Assembly: GCA_963725145.1 (NCBI GenBank)
Contig: CAVRXL010000013.1
Coordinates: forward strand, 310,001 to 374,000
Reading direction: 5' to 3'
Origin: DATAEE01 sp963725145
GTDB taxonomy: Bacteria > Acidobacteriota > Vicinamibacteria > Vicinamibacterales > 2-12-FULL-66-21
DNA: 64,000 bases
The translations under genes were made by a program, and so were the position numbers. Positions 23,897-33,681 of this stretch are shown here, in pieces. The notes under the pieces were generated by a model that saw only the letters and a list, made by a program, of their open reading frames with translations, was not told the origin of the DNA and made no database searches. The first letter of the stretch is position 1, and each line of letters starts with the position of its first letter.

Positions 23897-25579
23897 TCAG
23901 CCTGATGCGGCAGCGGCGCTCGGACCAGTCCTGCGCCGCTGAAGCACCTCAGCCCGCGCAAGCGCGGCTTCGATGCTCGGGCAGATGTTCGCCTCGCCGA
24001 CGTGCGCGTGGAACTCGGCGCGCCGCATCACCGCCGCCGGCTGCTCCCGCGCTCCGCACAGAATCAGGTCCCGGCCCGACGCGTGCAGGCGATCGGCCAG
24101 CTCTTCGAGCGCGTGCACGCCCGTGCCATCTATGGCGGTCATGTTGCGCAGGCGAATGACCACCACCGGCGGCAGCTCGTCGAGGCCGTCGACGATCGGC
24201 TGAATCTTGTCGGTGGCGCCGAAGAGGAACGGCCCGTGGATTCGAAACACGGCGACGTATGGCGGGAACACCTTGTCCTGCAGGATGTGCGCCCGGCCCG
24301 CCTCCAGGTATTCCGGCGTCACCTTCGACACCGTCGTCGTCACCGAGACGCGGCGGATGAACATCAGCGCCGCGAGGACCATGCCGACCTCGACGGCAAC
24401 GGTCAGATCGGCCAGCACCGTGAGCGCGAATGTAACGGCCCAGACGCTGATGTCGGTGCGCGTCAGCTTCAGCACATCCGGGATCTCGCGCCACTCGCCC
24501 ATGTTCCAGGCGACGATGAGAAGAATCGCCGCGAGGATCGCCATCGGCACGTACCCCGCGAGCGGTGCCGCCACGAGGAGAATCGCAAGGAGGGTCACGG
24601 CGTGGATCATCCCCGCCACCGGGGTTCGCGCGCCCGAGCGGATGTTGGTCGCCGTTCGCGCAATGGCGCCGGTCGCGGGCAGGCCGCCGAAGAGCGGCGA
24701 CGCGATGTTCGCGACGCCCTGGGCGACGAGCTCCACGTTCGGGTCGTGGCGATCCCGGGTCATGCGGTCGGCCACGACCGCCGACATCAAGGACTCGATC
24801 GCGCCGAGCATCGCGACCGTCAGCGCCGGCGACAGCAGCGTGCCGAGGAGCTCGGGCCGGAAGTCGGGTAGTGCAAATCGCGGCAGGCCCGACGGGACGC
24901 CGCCGAATCGGGATCCGACCGTCTCGACGTCGAGGCCGAGAAGCGTGACGGCCACCGTGCCTGAAATGAGCGCGACAATCGATCCCGGAACCCGCGGCGT
25001 CCATCGTGCCATCGCGATCATCAGCGCGAGCGCGACCGACGCGAGGAGCGTCGCTTCCAGCGAGATCGTCGGAAAGGCGGAGGCGATCGCCCGTACCCTG
25101 GGGAGGAACTCGCCTTGAGTGCCATGCATCTGCAGGCCGAAGAACTCCCGAATCTGCGTGCTCGCAATCAGGACCGCGATCCCGTTGGTGAATCCGATGA
25201 CGATCGGGCGCGGGATGAACTTCACGGCGGCTCCCATCCCGGTCGCGCCCAGGATGACGAGGATGACGCCAGCCATCATCGTGCACATGAACAGGCCGTC
25301 GATGCCGTGCTCCGCGACGATGCCCGCGACCACGACCACGAAAGCCCCCGTCGGACCGCCGATTTGCGTGCGGGATCCGCCGAGCGCGGAGATCAGGAAC
25401 CCGGTGACGATCGCGCAATAGATGCCCGCCTGCGGCGTCAGGCCGGACGCGATTGCGAACGCCATCGCCAACGGCAGCGCCACGATGCCGACGGTGACGC
25501 CCGCAATGAGATCGTGAAAAAAACTCTCGCGCGAGTAGGTCCGAAGGCAGGTGACCGACCGGGGAAGCGGAATTGCCAT
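23897..25579 (-). CDS. SulP family anion transporter
   Basis: This 560-residue inner-membrane protein has about 12-14 transmembrane segments and a C-terminal STAS domain. The N-terminus has the SulP signature DLIAGVTVGIVALPLAMAFA, then AIVTGFLISALGGSRTQIGGPTGAF. The STAS part (VVVIRLRNMTAIDGTGVHALEELADRL) starts near residue 440. Bacterial SulP proteins move sulfate, bicarbonate or C4-dicarboxylates, and no gene here (carbonic anhydrase, sulfate assimilation) decides between them. It is divergent from aat. Confidence 0.92.
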   Translation of the reverse strand: MAIPLPRSVTCLRTYSRESFFHDLIAGVTVGIVALPLAMAFAIASGLTPQAGIYCAIVTGFLISALGGSRTQIGGPTGAFVVVVAGIVAEHGIDGLFMCTMMAGVILVILGATGMGAAVKFIPRPIVIGFTNGIAVLIASTQIREFFGLQMHGTQGEFLPRVRAIASAFPTISLEATLLASVALALMIAMARWTPRVPGSIVALISGTVAVTLLGLDVETVGSRFGGVPSGLPRFALPDFRPELLGTLLSPALTVAMLGAIESLMSAVVADRMTRDRHDPNVELVAQGVANIASPLFGGLPATGAIARTATNIRSGARTPVAGMIHAVTLLAILLVAAPLAGYVPMAILAAILLIVAWNMGEWREIPDVLKLTRTDISVWAVTFALTVLADLTVAVEVGMVLAALMFIRRVSVTTTVSKVTPEYLEAGRAHILQDKVFPPYVAVFRIHGPFLFGATDKIQPIVDGLDELPPVVVIRLRNMTAIDGTGVHALEELADRLHASGRDLILCGAREQPAAVMRRAEFHAHVGEANICPSIEAALARAEVLQRRRTGPSAAAASG

Positions 25580-25625
25580 TCCAGCAGTGCGCGAGTTTAC
25601 CGTGGATCTCCGTATATGCTGAAAC

Positions 25626-26201
25626 GTGGCGATGATTCCAATCGCGCAACTCCTCGAGGCCTACGCGACCGGCTTTTTCCCGATGTCGGACGGCGGACGG
25701 ATCCGCTGGTACTCGCCGAATCCGCGCGGCATCATCCCGCTCGAGCGCTTCCACCTGCCCCACCGGCTCGCGCGCGTCGTCCGGCAGGGCCGCTTCGAGG
25801 TCCGCGCCGACACCGCGTTCAGGCGCGTGATCGAGTCGTGCGCCGCCGACCGGGAGGAGGGGACGTGGATCAGCCCGGAGATCGTCGAGAGTTACGCCGC
25901 CATGCACGAAGCGGGACGCGCGCACTCGATTGAAGCGTGGCGCGACGGGGAACTGGTCGGCGGGCTCTACGGTGTTGCGGTCGGGGGAGCGTTCTTCGGC
26001 GAGTCGATGTTCCACCACGCGCGGGATGCGTCGAAGGTCGCGCTGGCGGCGCTCGTCGAGCGGCTCCGGGCGCGGAATTTCTCGCTGCTCGACGTGCAGT
26101 GGGTCACGCCGCACCTCGAAACGTTCGGCGCCATCGAGATTCCGCGGCGGCGCTATCTCATGATGCTCGAAGAGGCCATCCGTCTCGATCGATCGTTCTG
26201 A
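25626..26201 (+). CDS. aat: Leucyl/phenylalanyl-tRNA-protein transferase
   Basis: Aat (about 190 residues) adds Leu or Phe to N-terminal Arg/Lys of proteins, marking them for ClpAP via the N-degron pathway. Family motifs are present: LLEAYATGFFPMSDGGRIRWYSPNPRG, SAMFHH-like GESMFHHARDASKVAL, and LLDVQWVTPHLETFGAIEIPRRRY. It is shorter than the E. coli enzyme, mainly at the N-terminus, but the catalytic core is complete. The start is the GTG at 25626 or the ATG at 25632. A palindromic element follows its stop and probably ends transcription before convergent apaG. Confidence 0.94.
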   Translation: MAMIPIAQLLEAYATGFFPMSDGGRIRWYSPNPRGIIPLERFHLPHRLARVVRQGRFEVRADTAFRRVIESCAADREEGTWISPEIVESYAAMHEAGRAHSIEAWRDGELVGGLYGVAVGGAFFGESMFHHARDASKVALAALVERLRARNFSLLDVQWVTPHLETFGAIEIPRRRYLMMLEEAIRLDRSF

Positions 26202-26207
26202 CCGGAG

Positions 26208-26228
26208 CGCGGACCTCTTAGGTCCGCG
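26208..26228. repeat. Palindromic element, CCTCTTAGG core, between aat and apaG
   Basis: The arms CGCGGACCT and AGGTCCGCG flank CTT, after GGAGCGC. It lies between convergent stops, where it could serve both genes as a terminator. Confidence 0.75.
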
Positions 26229-26618
26229 TTAATGCACCGTATACGGCTCGCTCAGCGTGAACTCCGCGATGCGGGCGTCGAATCTGTCCCCGTCGGGCGT
26301 GACCATCTGATACGTGCCTTTCATGGTCCCGAACGGGGTCCTCAGGGGGCAGCGCGACGAGTACTCGAACGCCTGACCGGGCGCGAGCACCGGTTGCTCG
26401 CCGACGACGCCGTCGCCGCGGATTTCTTCGACGTGACCGTTGCCGTCGGTGATGATCCAGTGACGGGTCAGCAACTGCACGACCTCGGAGCCTTCGTTCG
26501 CGATCGTGATGGTGTACAGAAAGAGCCATTGGCCGGCTGACGGCCGCGACTGATCGGGCGCGTACTCGGAAGTGACGCGGACCCGGATGCCGCGCGTGAG
26601 AGCCTCGGACGTGAACAT
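26229..26618 (-). CDS. apaG: ApaG family protein
   Basis: This protein (129 residues from the ATG at 26618) has the single immunoglobulin-like DUF525 domain. Landmarks are GIRVRVTSEYAPDQSRP, LFLYTITIANEGSEVVQLLTRHW, the glycine-rich loop RGDGVVGEQPVLAPGQAFEYSS and GTMKGTYQMV. ApaG is associated with Co2+/Mg2+ resistance and Ap4A metabolism in enterobacteria, but its molecular role is unclear. It is divergent from the permuted aconitase gene and convergent with aat across a palindrome. Confidence 0.93.
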   Translation of the reverse strand: MFTSEALTRGIRVRVTSEYAPDQSRPSAGQWLFLYTITIANEGSEVVQLLTRHWIITDGNGHVEEIRGDGVVGEQPVLAPGQAFEYSSRCPLRTPFGTMKGTYQMVTPDGDRFDARIAEFTLSEPYTVH

Positions 26619-26650
26619 CAACCGCAGAATACCGCATCTCTGGTACGATT

Positions 26651-28747
26651 ATGAAGATGCACCGGATCGAATCCGCTCGGCTGAAGCCGGGTGTCGCACG
26701 CGAGTCTCTCGATATTGGAGGGGCCGGTCTTAAGACCGGCCCCTCCATGACGACGACCGGCCCCTCCGATCCCATCCGCGGCCGCGCGCTGATTTTCTGG
26801 GATCCGAAGAGCCTGCCCGGCACGAAGTTCTCGAAGAAGCTCGACGCGATCGACACCGATCAGATCACGCCGGCGACCGACTGCGTCTCGGAGAGCCTCG
26901 AGACCCTCGATGAGCGGTGGAAGGTGGGAGCCTTCCGCTACCTCATGCCCGACTTCCGCGCCCGCGTGCACCGGGGCGAGACGTTCGTGATTGCCGGCGA
27001 CCGATTTGCCATCGGCTCGTCACGCGAGATGAGCCCCGCGGGCCTCAAGGCGGTCGCCGAAGAAGTGGGCCGCGAGATGGTGATCGTCTGCGGCCAGAAC
27101 ATGGGCGACATCTTCCGGCGCAACGCCTTCAACCTCGGCCTCCACGTCGTCCAGAGCCCCGAGGCGGTGGCCGACGCGCGCGACGGGGACGAGTTCTCCT
27201 TCGACCCGGTGTCCCGACGGCTCACGAACGAAACTCAGGGGAAGACCTACGAGCCGATCCCGCTCAGTCCCAAGGAAGAGGAGATCCGGCGGAGCGGCGG
27301 CATCTTCGCGGTCGGGAGGCGCGAGTTCAAGGCGTCGGTCGAGGCGACGCCGGCGATCGACTGGCCGGACGAGCGCATCGCCCGCCGCATGACGACCACC
27401 GAGCAGATCATCTGGGCCCACCGCGTGGACAAAGGGCTCGCGCCCGAGGCGCTACGCCCGGGGACGACGCTCCGCGTGTATGCCGATCTGCTGCCGGCCT
27501 CCGACGGCACGGCGCCGTTCGCGATACACACGTTCAATCAGATTACGGGCGGCGACCGCATCTTCCCGCGCCAGGCGGCCATCGCGAACGATCACTTCGT
27601 CTTCACCGGCGTCGAAGCGGACGAGAAGCAAACGAGCATCGGCCGGCAGTTCGCGGCGCTCCACGACCTGCGAAAGCCGTACTACGCGACGCCCGGGGAC
27701 GGCATCTTTCACTTCTACTTTCCGGAGCAGGGGCTCGTCATGCCGGGGCAGTTCATCCCCGGCGCCGACTCCCACAGCCGCGCGTACGGGGCGTACGGCG
27801 CCGTCGGGATCGGCGTGGGCTCGACGACGCTCGGCTTCGGGTGGGCGACCGGCTACGTGTACTTCACGCTCGCGAAGGCCCGCCGCGTCGTGTTTGCCGG
27901 CAAGCTGCAGCCGTGGGTCGGGGGCAAGGACATCGTCCTCGAGCTGCTGCGGCGATGGGGCGCGAAGCAGTCGCAGGGCATGTCCGTGGAGCTGGTGGAC
28001 GCGAGCCACCAGCTGCCCATCGCGTATCGCAACACCATCGCGAACATGATGGCGGAGGCGGAGGCGCAGAACGGGATCTTCGCGCCTGACGACGTCACGT
28101 ATGAGTGGTACCGGCGGAAGGCTGGGGAGGGGCCGGTCTTAAGACCGGCCCCTCCATATCCACGAATCGCTCCCGGCCCGGATGCCGTTTATGAGATCGA
28201 TGAGACGCTGGACCTCTCCGCAATCCGACCCATGATTGCGAAGCCGTTCAGCCCGGGCAACGCGTTTCCGGCTGAGGAGGTCGCCCGCGAACGGATCACG
28301 TTCGACAAGGCGCTCATCGGTTCCTGCACCAACGGCAGCTACGACGATTTGCTTCAGGCCGCGCTGGTGTTGCGCGCCGCACGGGCGCGGGGCGCGACCA
28401 GGGTCGCGCGCGAGTTCGCGATCTTCCCGGGATCTGGCGGCGTCGGACGGCAGATCGAGACGGCCGATCCGCGCCTCGGCGGCGAGTCGATCGCCGAGGT
28501 GTTCCGGTCGGTCGGCGGCAGCATCCGCCAGTCGTGGTGCGGCCCGTGCTTCGGACAGGGGCCCGACGCGTTGACGCAGGGCCAGCGCGCCATCACGTCG
28601 TTCAACCGGAACTGGCAGAACCGGATGGGCCTCGGCGGCGAAGGGTACCTCGCGAGCCCGGTCGTGGTCGCTTCATCCGCGCTCCTCGGCTACATGGCCC
28701 CGCCGAGCGAGCTGGGCATCGACTGGCAGCCCGACCTCTACGAATGA
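26651..28747 (+). CDS. Aconitase-family hydratase with swivel domain first (LeuD-LeuC order)
   Basis: This 698-residue protein has the swivel domain at residues about 40-200 (DAIDTDQITPA; FAIGSSREMSP; MGDIFRRNAFNLG). The catalytic domain follows (TFNQITGGDRIFPRQAAIAN; GADSHSRAYGAYGAVGIGVG; cluster cysteines in GSCTNGSYDD and WCGPCFGQG). This is the reverse of AcnA order and resembles a fused LeuD-LeuC, so the substrate may be isopropylmalate, homoaconitate or another hydroxyacid. No leucine genes are nearby. Two perfect 30-bp palindromes are translated in frame: GGAGLKTGPS near residue 25 and GEGPVLRPAPP near residue 495, between conserved blocks. Residues before about 38 are probably non-essential, and the true start may be the ATG near 26747. 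Confidence 0.85.
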   Translation: MKMHRIESARLKPGVARESLDIGGAGLKTGPSMTTTGPSDPIRGRALIFWDPKSLPGTKFSKKLDAIDTDQITPATDCVSESLETLDERWKVGAFRYLMPDFRARVHRGETFVIAGDRFAIGSSREMSPAGLKAVAEEVGREMVIVCGQNMGDIFRRNAFNLGLHVVQSPEAVADARDGDEFSFDPVSRRLTNETQGKTYEPIPLSPKEEEIRRSGGIFAVGRREFKASVEATPAIDWPDERIARRMTTTEQIIWAHRVDKGLAPEALRPGTTLRVYADLLPASDGTAPFAIHTFNQITGGDRIFPRQAAIANDHFVFTGVEADEKQTSIGRQFAALHDLRKPYYATPGDGIFHFYFPEQGLVMPGQFIPGADSHSRAYGAYGAVGIGVGSTTLGFGWATGYVYFTLAKARRVVFAGKLQPWVGGKDIVLELLRRWGAKQSQGMSVELVDASHQLPIAYRNTIANMMAEAEAQNGIFAPDDVTYEWYRRKAGEGPVLRPAPPYPRIAPGPDAVYEIDETLDLSAIRPMIAKPFSPGNAFPAEEVARERITFDKALIGSCTNGSYDDLLQAALVLRAARARGATRVAREFAIFPGSGGVGRQIETADPRLGGESIAEVFRSVGGSIRQSWCGPCFGQGPDALTQGQRAITSFNRNWQNRMGLGGEGYLASPVVVASSALLGYMAPPSELGIDWQPDLYE
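26717..26746. repeat. Perfect 30-bp palindrome in the aconitase-family N-terminus
   Basis: GGAGGGGCCGGTCTT is followed directly by its exact inverse complement AAGACCGGCCCCTCC. A partial copy (ACCGGCCCCTCC) follows at 26755. It is identical to the copy at 28126. Confidence 0.92.
28126..28155. repeat. Second perfect 30-bp palindrome inside the same aconitase-family gene
   Basis: Same sequence as 26717-26746, 1.4 kb downstream in the same gene and also in frame, between the catalytic-domain blocks ending APDDVTYEWYRR and beginning VYEIDETLDLS. Confidence 0.92.
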
Positions 28748-31700
28748 CGATTGCTTCTGGTGATCGCCTCGGGCCCTACGAAATCGTCGCGCGGATCGGT
28801 GCCGGGGGGATGGGCGAGGTCTACCGTGCCATCGACACTCGCCTCGATCGGCCGCGTGGCGATCAAAGTCCTGACGGCGTCGGTCGCTGCCGGCACTGAC
28901 GGACGGCAACGATTCGATCGGGAAGCCCGCGCCATCTCCCGGCTGACGCATCCGCACATCTGCACGCTCTTCGACGTCGGGCGGGAGGCCGGCCGCGACT
29001 TCCTCGTGATGGAGCTGCTCGAGGGAGAGACGCTGCAGTCGCGGCTGGTTCGCGGCCCGCTTCGGGTCGACGAGGCGGTCGCGCGCGGGATCGAGATCGC
29101 CGATGCGCTTGCCGCGGCGCATGCCCTCGGCATCCTCCATCGCGATCTGAAGCCGGGCAACGTCATCCTGACGCCGGGCGGCGCGAAGCTGCTGGACTTC
29201 GGTCTGGCGAAGTTCGCGGCCGGGCAAACGGCGGCCGACACGGCCACCGACGTCGGCATCGTATTGGGAACCGTCGGCTACATGTCGCCGGAGCAGGCCA
29301 GGGGCGTGGCAGTCGGGCCCCAGACCGATCATTTCTCGTTCGGCGCGATCCTCTACGAGATGCTGACCGGGGCGCGGGCGTTCAATCGCCCGACGACGGT
29401 CGACACCCTGAGCGCGATCCTGCACGACGATCCGGCGTCGGTGTCCAGCCTCGCGCCGCAGACGCCGCAACCGCTTGCGTGGCTCATCGAGCGGTGCCTC
29501 TCGAAGGATCCGTCGCGCCGGTATGGCTCGACGTCCGATCTCCTGCACGATCTGCGGGCGATTCGCGAGCGGCTCCACGAGGCGCCGCGGCCGGCGCGCG
29601 AGGCGCCCGCGTATCGTCCCCCCGAGCCGCGCACGCCGCTCGTCGGCCGGGAGAACGAAGTGGCGGCGGTCCGGGCGCGGCTCGACGATCCCCACGTGCG
29701 GATCCTCACGCTGACGGGTCCTGGCGGTTCCGGCAAAACGCGAATCGCGCTCCAGGTCGTGTCGGAATTGGCTGCGGTCGGCGCGGTCACCGCTTTCGTG
29801 CCGCTCGGTGCGCTGCCCGGGCCCGCGCTGATCGTCCCCGCCCTCGTCGCCGCGCTCGGCGTGACCGAGACCGGCGCTCGCGCGCCGCTCGACGCTGTGG
29901 CGGCCGAGCTGCGCGACGCCCGCGTGAAGCTCCTCGTCCTCGACAATTTCGAGCAGTTGCTGCCCGAGGCGGCCGAGGTCGTCTCCCGCCTCAGCGCCGC
30001 CTGCCCGAATCTGACGATGCTCGTGACGAGCCAGACGGTCCTTCGGGTCTACGGCGAGCACGAGATGACCGTGGGCCCCCTCGCGCTCGGCGATCGCCGG
30101 GACCTCGAGGCGCTGGCCCACTCGGCGGCGGTCACGCTCTTCGCCCAGCGCGCGGCGGCGGTCAAGCCCGGGTTCACGGCGACGCGCGAGAATGCGGCGG
30201 TCCTCGCGGAGATCTGCGCGCGGCTCGACGCGCTGCCGCTCGCCATCGAGTTGGCCGCCGCCCGGATGAAGCTCCTGACCCCCACAGCGCTCCTGGATCG
30301 GCTGGAACGTCGTCTGGAGCTGCTGACGTCGGGCGCGCAGGATGTCCCGGAACGCCATCAGACGCTGCGGGCGACGATCGACTGGAGCTACAGCCTCCTG
30401 ACGCCGGCCGAGCAGAAGTTGTTCCGTCGTTTGTCCGTGTTCGTCGGCGGCGCGGCGTTCGACGCGGTCGAAGCGGTCGGCGATACCCGGGGCGACCTCG
30501 GTCTGGACACGCTGGAAGGCGTCTCCTCGCTCGTGGACAAGAGCCTGCTCGAGCAGCACGAGGACCGCGACGGCCAGGCCCGGTTTCACATGCTCGAGAC
30601 CATTCGCGAGTACGCGCGCGAACGGTTGGAGGCGAGCGGCGAAGCGGACGAGGTTCGGCGCGCACATGCGGCCTACGGCATCGTCCTCGTCGAGGAAGAA
30701 GCCTCCGGTGTCGGCCGGCGTGAGGAAAAGCACTTCGAGCACTTCGACACGGAACAGGACAACTTTCGTGCCGCGTTGAAGTACCTGATCGGCGCGGAGA
30801 ATGCAGCCTGGGCGCTGCGGCTCGGGCTCGGGCTGTTCCAGTACTGGGAGTCGCGCGACCATGCAGGCGAGGGGGCCGAGTGGCTCCAGGCCATCCTCGC
30901 GATTCCTCCGCAGGCCCGCACCCGGGAGCGCGGGCTGACGGCGATGTACCTGTCAGCCTTGCTCGCGCCTCGTGGGGATTACGATCGTGCCATGCGGGCC
31001 GCCGAAGAGAGCGTCGCGATCCATCGGGAGCTCGGCGACGTCGCGGGCGAGGCAGCCGCGGTCAACGCGCGCGGCGTCATCGAGCGCCGGCGCGGCGACT
31101 ACGCGCAGGCACGGGCGTCGTTCGAAACGGCCGTCGAGCGCTGGCGCGCGTGCGAAGGGGCGGGGGCCACCGGTGTCAGCGGATCGCTGACGAATCTCGC
31201 GACCGTGCTCAACGAACTGGGCGATCACTCCGGAGCGCTGGCCTGCATCGACGACGTCATCCGGATTCGCCCTCAGGTCGGCGATCCGATCGGGCTCGGG
31301 TTCATGGTCAGCTCCAAGGCCGACGTCCTCCGCGACATGGGGGACCTGGATCGGGCGCAGGCGGCCGCCGAGGAAGCCCTCGGGATCTTTCGAGAGCATG
31401 ACTATCTCCACGGCGTCGGCCGCGCGCTCAGCGATCTGGCCCGCATCGCCCTCGAGCGGGGCGATCGCGAGGCCGCGCACGCGCTGTACCGCGACGCGAT
31501 CGATGTCTACCGGCGGATCGAGCACCGGCGGGGTCTCATGCAGGTGTTCGAGGCGCTCGCCGTGGCGGCCGAAGCGGACGGCCGTCCGCGGCGTGCGTTG
31601 AAGCTGGCGGGGGCGGCAGCCGCACTACGCCAGGAGGCGAAAATCGTCGCCAGCGCGGCCGAGCGATTCCGCATCGATCCATGCGTGGAACGGTCGCGCA

Positions 31701-31801
31701 GCCGCCTGGGCGCCACCGCCGGCGCCGCCGCCTGGATGGAAGGATGGACCGCGCCGCTCGACTCGATGGTGGACTACGCGGTGCGCGGCGGAGACGATTG
31801 A
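28744..31801 (+). CDS. Serine/threonine kinase fused to NB-ARC-like ATPase and TPR repeats, frameshifted
   Basis: Restored, this is about 1019 residues. The first ~37 codons (RLGPYEIVARIGAGGMGEVYRAIDTRLD) give the kinase glycine-rich loop. The frame then shifts by one base near 28850 and continues with RVAIKVL, HRDLKPGN and LLDFGLAK. After the kinase (to about residue 285) comes an AfsR/MalT-type ATPase (LVGRENEVAAVRARL; Walker A GPGGSGKT; VLDNFEQLLP). C-terminal TPR units follow (about 650-1000). Such proteins are cytoplasmic signal integrators. No DNA-binding domain is visible, so the output is probably phosphorylation. An extra C in CGGCCGCG fits a one-base insertion. The start overlaps the preceding stop (ATGA). 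Confidence 0.85.
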
Positions 31802-31805
31802 AGCG

Positions 31806-32078
31806 TCAACGACCCGAGGTCGGATCGATCAGCCGCCGCACCGCGGTCACGCGGTTGGCCGGGAACCCGCCCCGCTTCGCGTGCTCCCTCACCGTCTCTT
31901 CGTCTGGCGCGATGTAGACGCAGTAGATCTTGTCGTCGGTGACGTAGCTGTGCAGCCACTGGATCTTGGGTCCCAGGCTGTTCAGCGCGTTGATCGACCG
32001 TGTTGAGATTTCGTGCAGCTCTGCTTCGGTCAGCTTTCCGGCGCCTGGAACCTCTCGCTCGATGACGAACTTCGGCAC
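31806..32078 (-). CDS. DUF4242 (SCO4226-like) small protein
   Basis: This 90-residue ferredoxin-like-fold protein has the DUF4242 pattern PKFVIEREVPGAGKLTEAEL, LHSYVTDDKIYCVYIAPDEE and a terminal VTAVRRLIDP. SCO4226, a member, binds nickel; a metal role here is inference. The GTG start has a strong AAGGAGG 6-7 bases upstream. It converges with the kinase gene. Confidence 0.88.
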   Translation of the reverse strand: MPKFVIEREVPGAGKLTEAELHEISTRSINALNSLGPKIQWLHSYVTDDKIYCVYIAPDEETVREHAKRGGFPANRVTAVRRLIDPTSGR

Positions 32079-32209
32079 GCCTGCCTCCTTGGACTAGCTG
32101 CGGGTCGCTAAAGGATGACCCGCGCGCGACGGTCAGGTCAACTCCGCAGGGTAGAATTCCGACTCTAGAGGATGCGTTCCCTCTTGGCGCTCAAGGAGCA
32201 AAGCAACAG

Positions 32210-32971
32210 ATGGACTGGCTGCTGAACCCCGAAGCCCTGGTGGCCCTGGCGACACTGACGGTGCTCGAGATCGTCCTCGGCGTCGACAACGTGATTTTCA
32301 TCTCGATCCTCTCGGGCAAGCTCCCGAAGCAGGATCAGCGGCGCGCGCGGCGCGTAGGCCTCCTCGGCGCGATGCTCATGCGGATCGCGCTGCTCATGTC
32401 GCTGGCCTGGCTCAGCCGGCTGACCACGCCGCTCGTCACCCTCTTCGGCCAGGGCATCTCCGGTCGTGACCTGATCCTTCTCCTCGGCGGCCTGTTCCTG
32501 CTCGCCAAGAGCACCTACGAGATTCACGACCGGCTCGAGGGAGAGTCCGGACACGGATCGCGCCGCGTGGCGGCGTCATTCGCGTCGGTCATCGTCCAGA
32601 TCATGATCCTCGACATCGTGTTTTCGCTCGACTCGGTCATCACGGCCGTGGGCATGGCGGAACACGTCTGGGTGATGGTGACCGCCGTCATCCTGGCGGT
32701 CATCATCATGATGCTGTCGGCCGACGCGGTCAGCGACTTCGTGCACGAGCATCCGACCGTAAAGATGCTCGCGCTCAGTTTCCTGCTGCTCATCGGCGTC
32801 TCTCTGGTCGCGGAGGGGTTCCACCACCACATCCCCAAGGGATACATCTATTTCGCGATGGGGTTCTCGGTGTTCGTAGAGGCGATCAACCTCCGGGTTC
32901 GCGCCAGGACGAGGCCGGTCGAGCTTCGCGAGCCGTATGTCACCGAGGGAGGGTCGGGCAGAGGGCGGTGA
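32210..32971 (+). CDS. TerC family integral membrane protein
   Basis: This 253-residue inner-membrane protein has seven predicted helices. TerC landmarks are LTVLEIVLGVDNVIFISIL, GRDLILLLGGLFLLAKSTYEIHD and ILDIVFSLDSVITAVGMAEH. The conserved acidic residues within helices are thought to bind metal. Family members export Mn2+ or confer tellurite resistance. An AAGGAG lies about 9 bases before the ATG. A hairpin follows the stop. Confidence 0.93.
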   Translation: MDWLLNPEALVALATLTVLEIVLGVDNVIFISILSGKLPKQDQRRARRVGLLGAMLMRIALLMSLAWLSRLTTPLVTLFGQGISGRDLILLLGGLFLLAKSTYEIHDRLEGESGHGSRRVAASFASVIVQIMILDIVFSLDSVITAVGMAEHVWVMVTAVILAVIIMMLSADAVSDFVHEHPTVKMLALSFLLLIGVSLVAEGFHHHIPKGYIYFAMGFSVFVEAINLRVRARTRPVELREPYVTEGGSGRGR

Positions 32972-32975
32972 AACG

Positions 32976-32996
32976 TGACGCCGCGGGGCGGCGTCA
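32976..32996 (+). terminator. GC-rich hairpin after the TerC gene
   Basis: TGACGCCGC and GCGGCGTCA pair perfectly around GGG, 5 bases after the TerC stop. It lacks a U-tract, so it is a hairpin-only or Rho-assisted terminator, or a processing site, before the YceI gene. Confidence 0.55.
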
Positions 32997-33038
32997 TATA
33001 GGATTATCCGCTCGGGTTACCAATTCGGGAGGAACTCA

Positions 33039-33671
33039 ATGAGACGACTGTTTTCGCTGATTGGCGTTCTGGCGTTCGTGCTGGGGACCTCCGGCGCCGG
33101 CGCCCAGGCGCCCGCAGCCGCGGGCGACGATGCCTGGACCATCGATACGTCGCACAGTTCGGCGCAGTTCGCGACCAAGCACATGCTGGTATCGACCGTG
33201 CGCGGCAACCTCGGGCCCGTGAAGGGCACGGTGCGGTGGGATGGCAAGACCGTCAAGACCGCGCAGGTGGACGCCACGATCGACGTCGCCGGCCTGAGCA
33301 CGCAGAATCAGAAGCGGGACGACCACCTGCGCAGCGCCGACTTCTTCGACGCCGCGAACCATCCGGCGATCACGTTCAAATCCAAGCGGGTCGAGCCCGC
33401 GGGGGATGGCCGCTTCAAGCTCGTCGGCGACCTGACGATTCGCGGCAACACCCATGAGGTGGCGCTTGACGTAGAAGGGCCGACGCCGCCGCAGAAAGTG
33501 CGGAACGGCCTGCGCAGCGGCGCGACCGCGACCGGGAAGATCAGCCGGAAGCAGTTCGGCCTCACCTGGAACAACCTGATGGAGACCGGAGGCGCGGTGG
33601 TCAGCGACGACGTGCAGATGACGATCGACGTCGAGCTGATCAAGCAGGCTGCGACGTCGTCTCCGCAGTAG
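33039..33671 (+). CDS. YceI family periplasmic lipocalin-like protein
   Basis: This 210-residue protein has a signal peptide ending near SGAGAQ. The YceI core begins WTIDTSHSSAQFATKHMLVSTVRG, continues LRSADFFDAANHPAITFKSKRVE, then LTIRGNTHEVALDVE and SRKQFGLTWNNLMETGG. The fold binds polyisoprenoid-like lipids; the physiological ligand is unknown. A clear GGGAGGA Shine-Dalgarno precedes the ATG. Ku follows 53 bp later after a word repeat. Confidence 0.93.
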   Translation: MRRLFSLIGVLAFVLGTSGAGAQAPAAAGDDAWTIDTSHSSAQFATKHMLVSTVRGNLGPVKGTVRWDGKTVKTAQVDATIDVAGLSTQNQKRDDHLRSADFFDAANHPAITFKSKRVEPAGDGRFKLVGDLTIRGNTHEVALDVEGPTPPQKVRNGLRSGATATGKISRKQFGLTWNNLMETGGAVVSDDVQMTIDVELIKQAATSSPQ

Positions 33672-33681
33672 GACGCACAAA

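Noticed and set aside
23949..26114. 721-codon minus-strand frame over the SulP gene
   Set aside because: It is an alternative frame of SulP without domain content.
28840..28870. Programmed frameshifting in the kinase gene
   Set aside because: There is no slippery heptamer or following pseudoknot. One extra base explains it, as in several other genes of the window.
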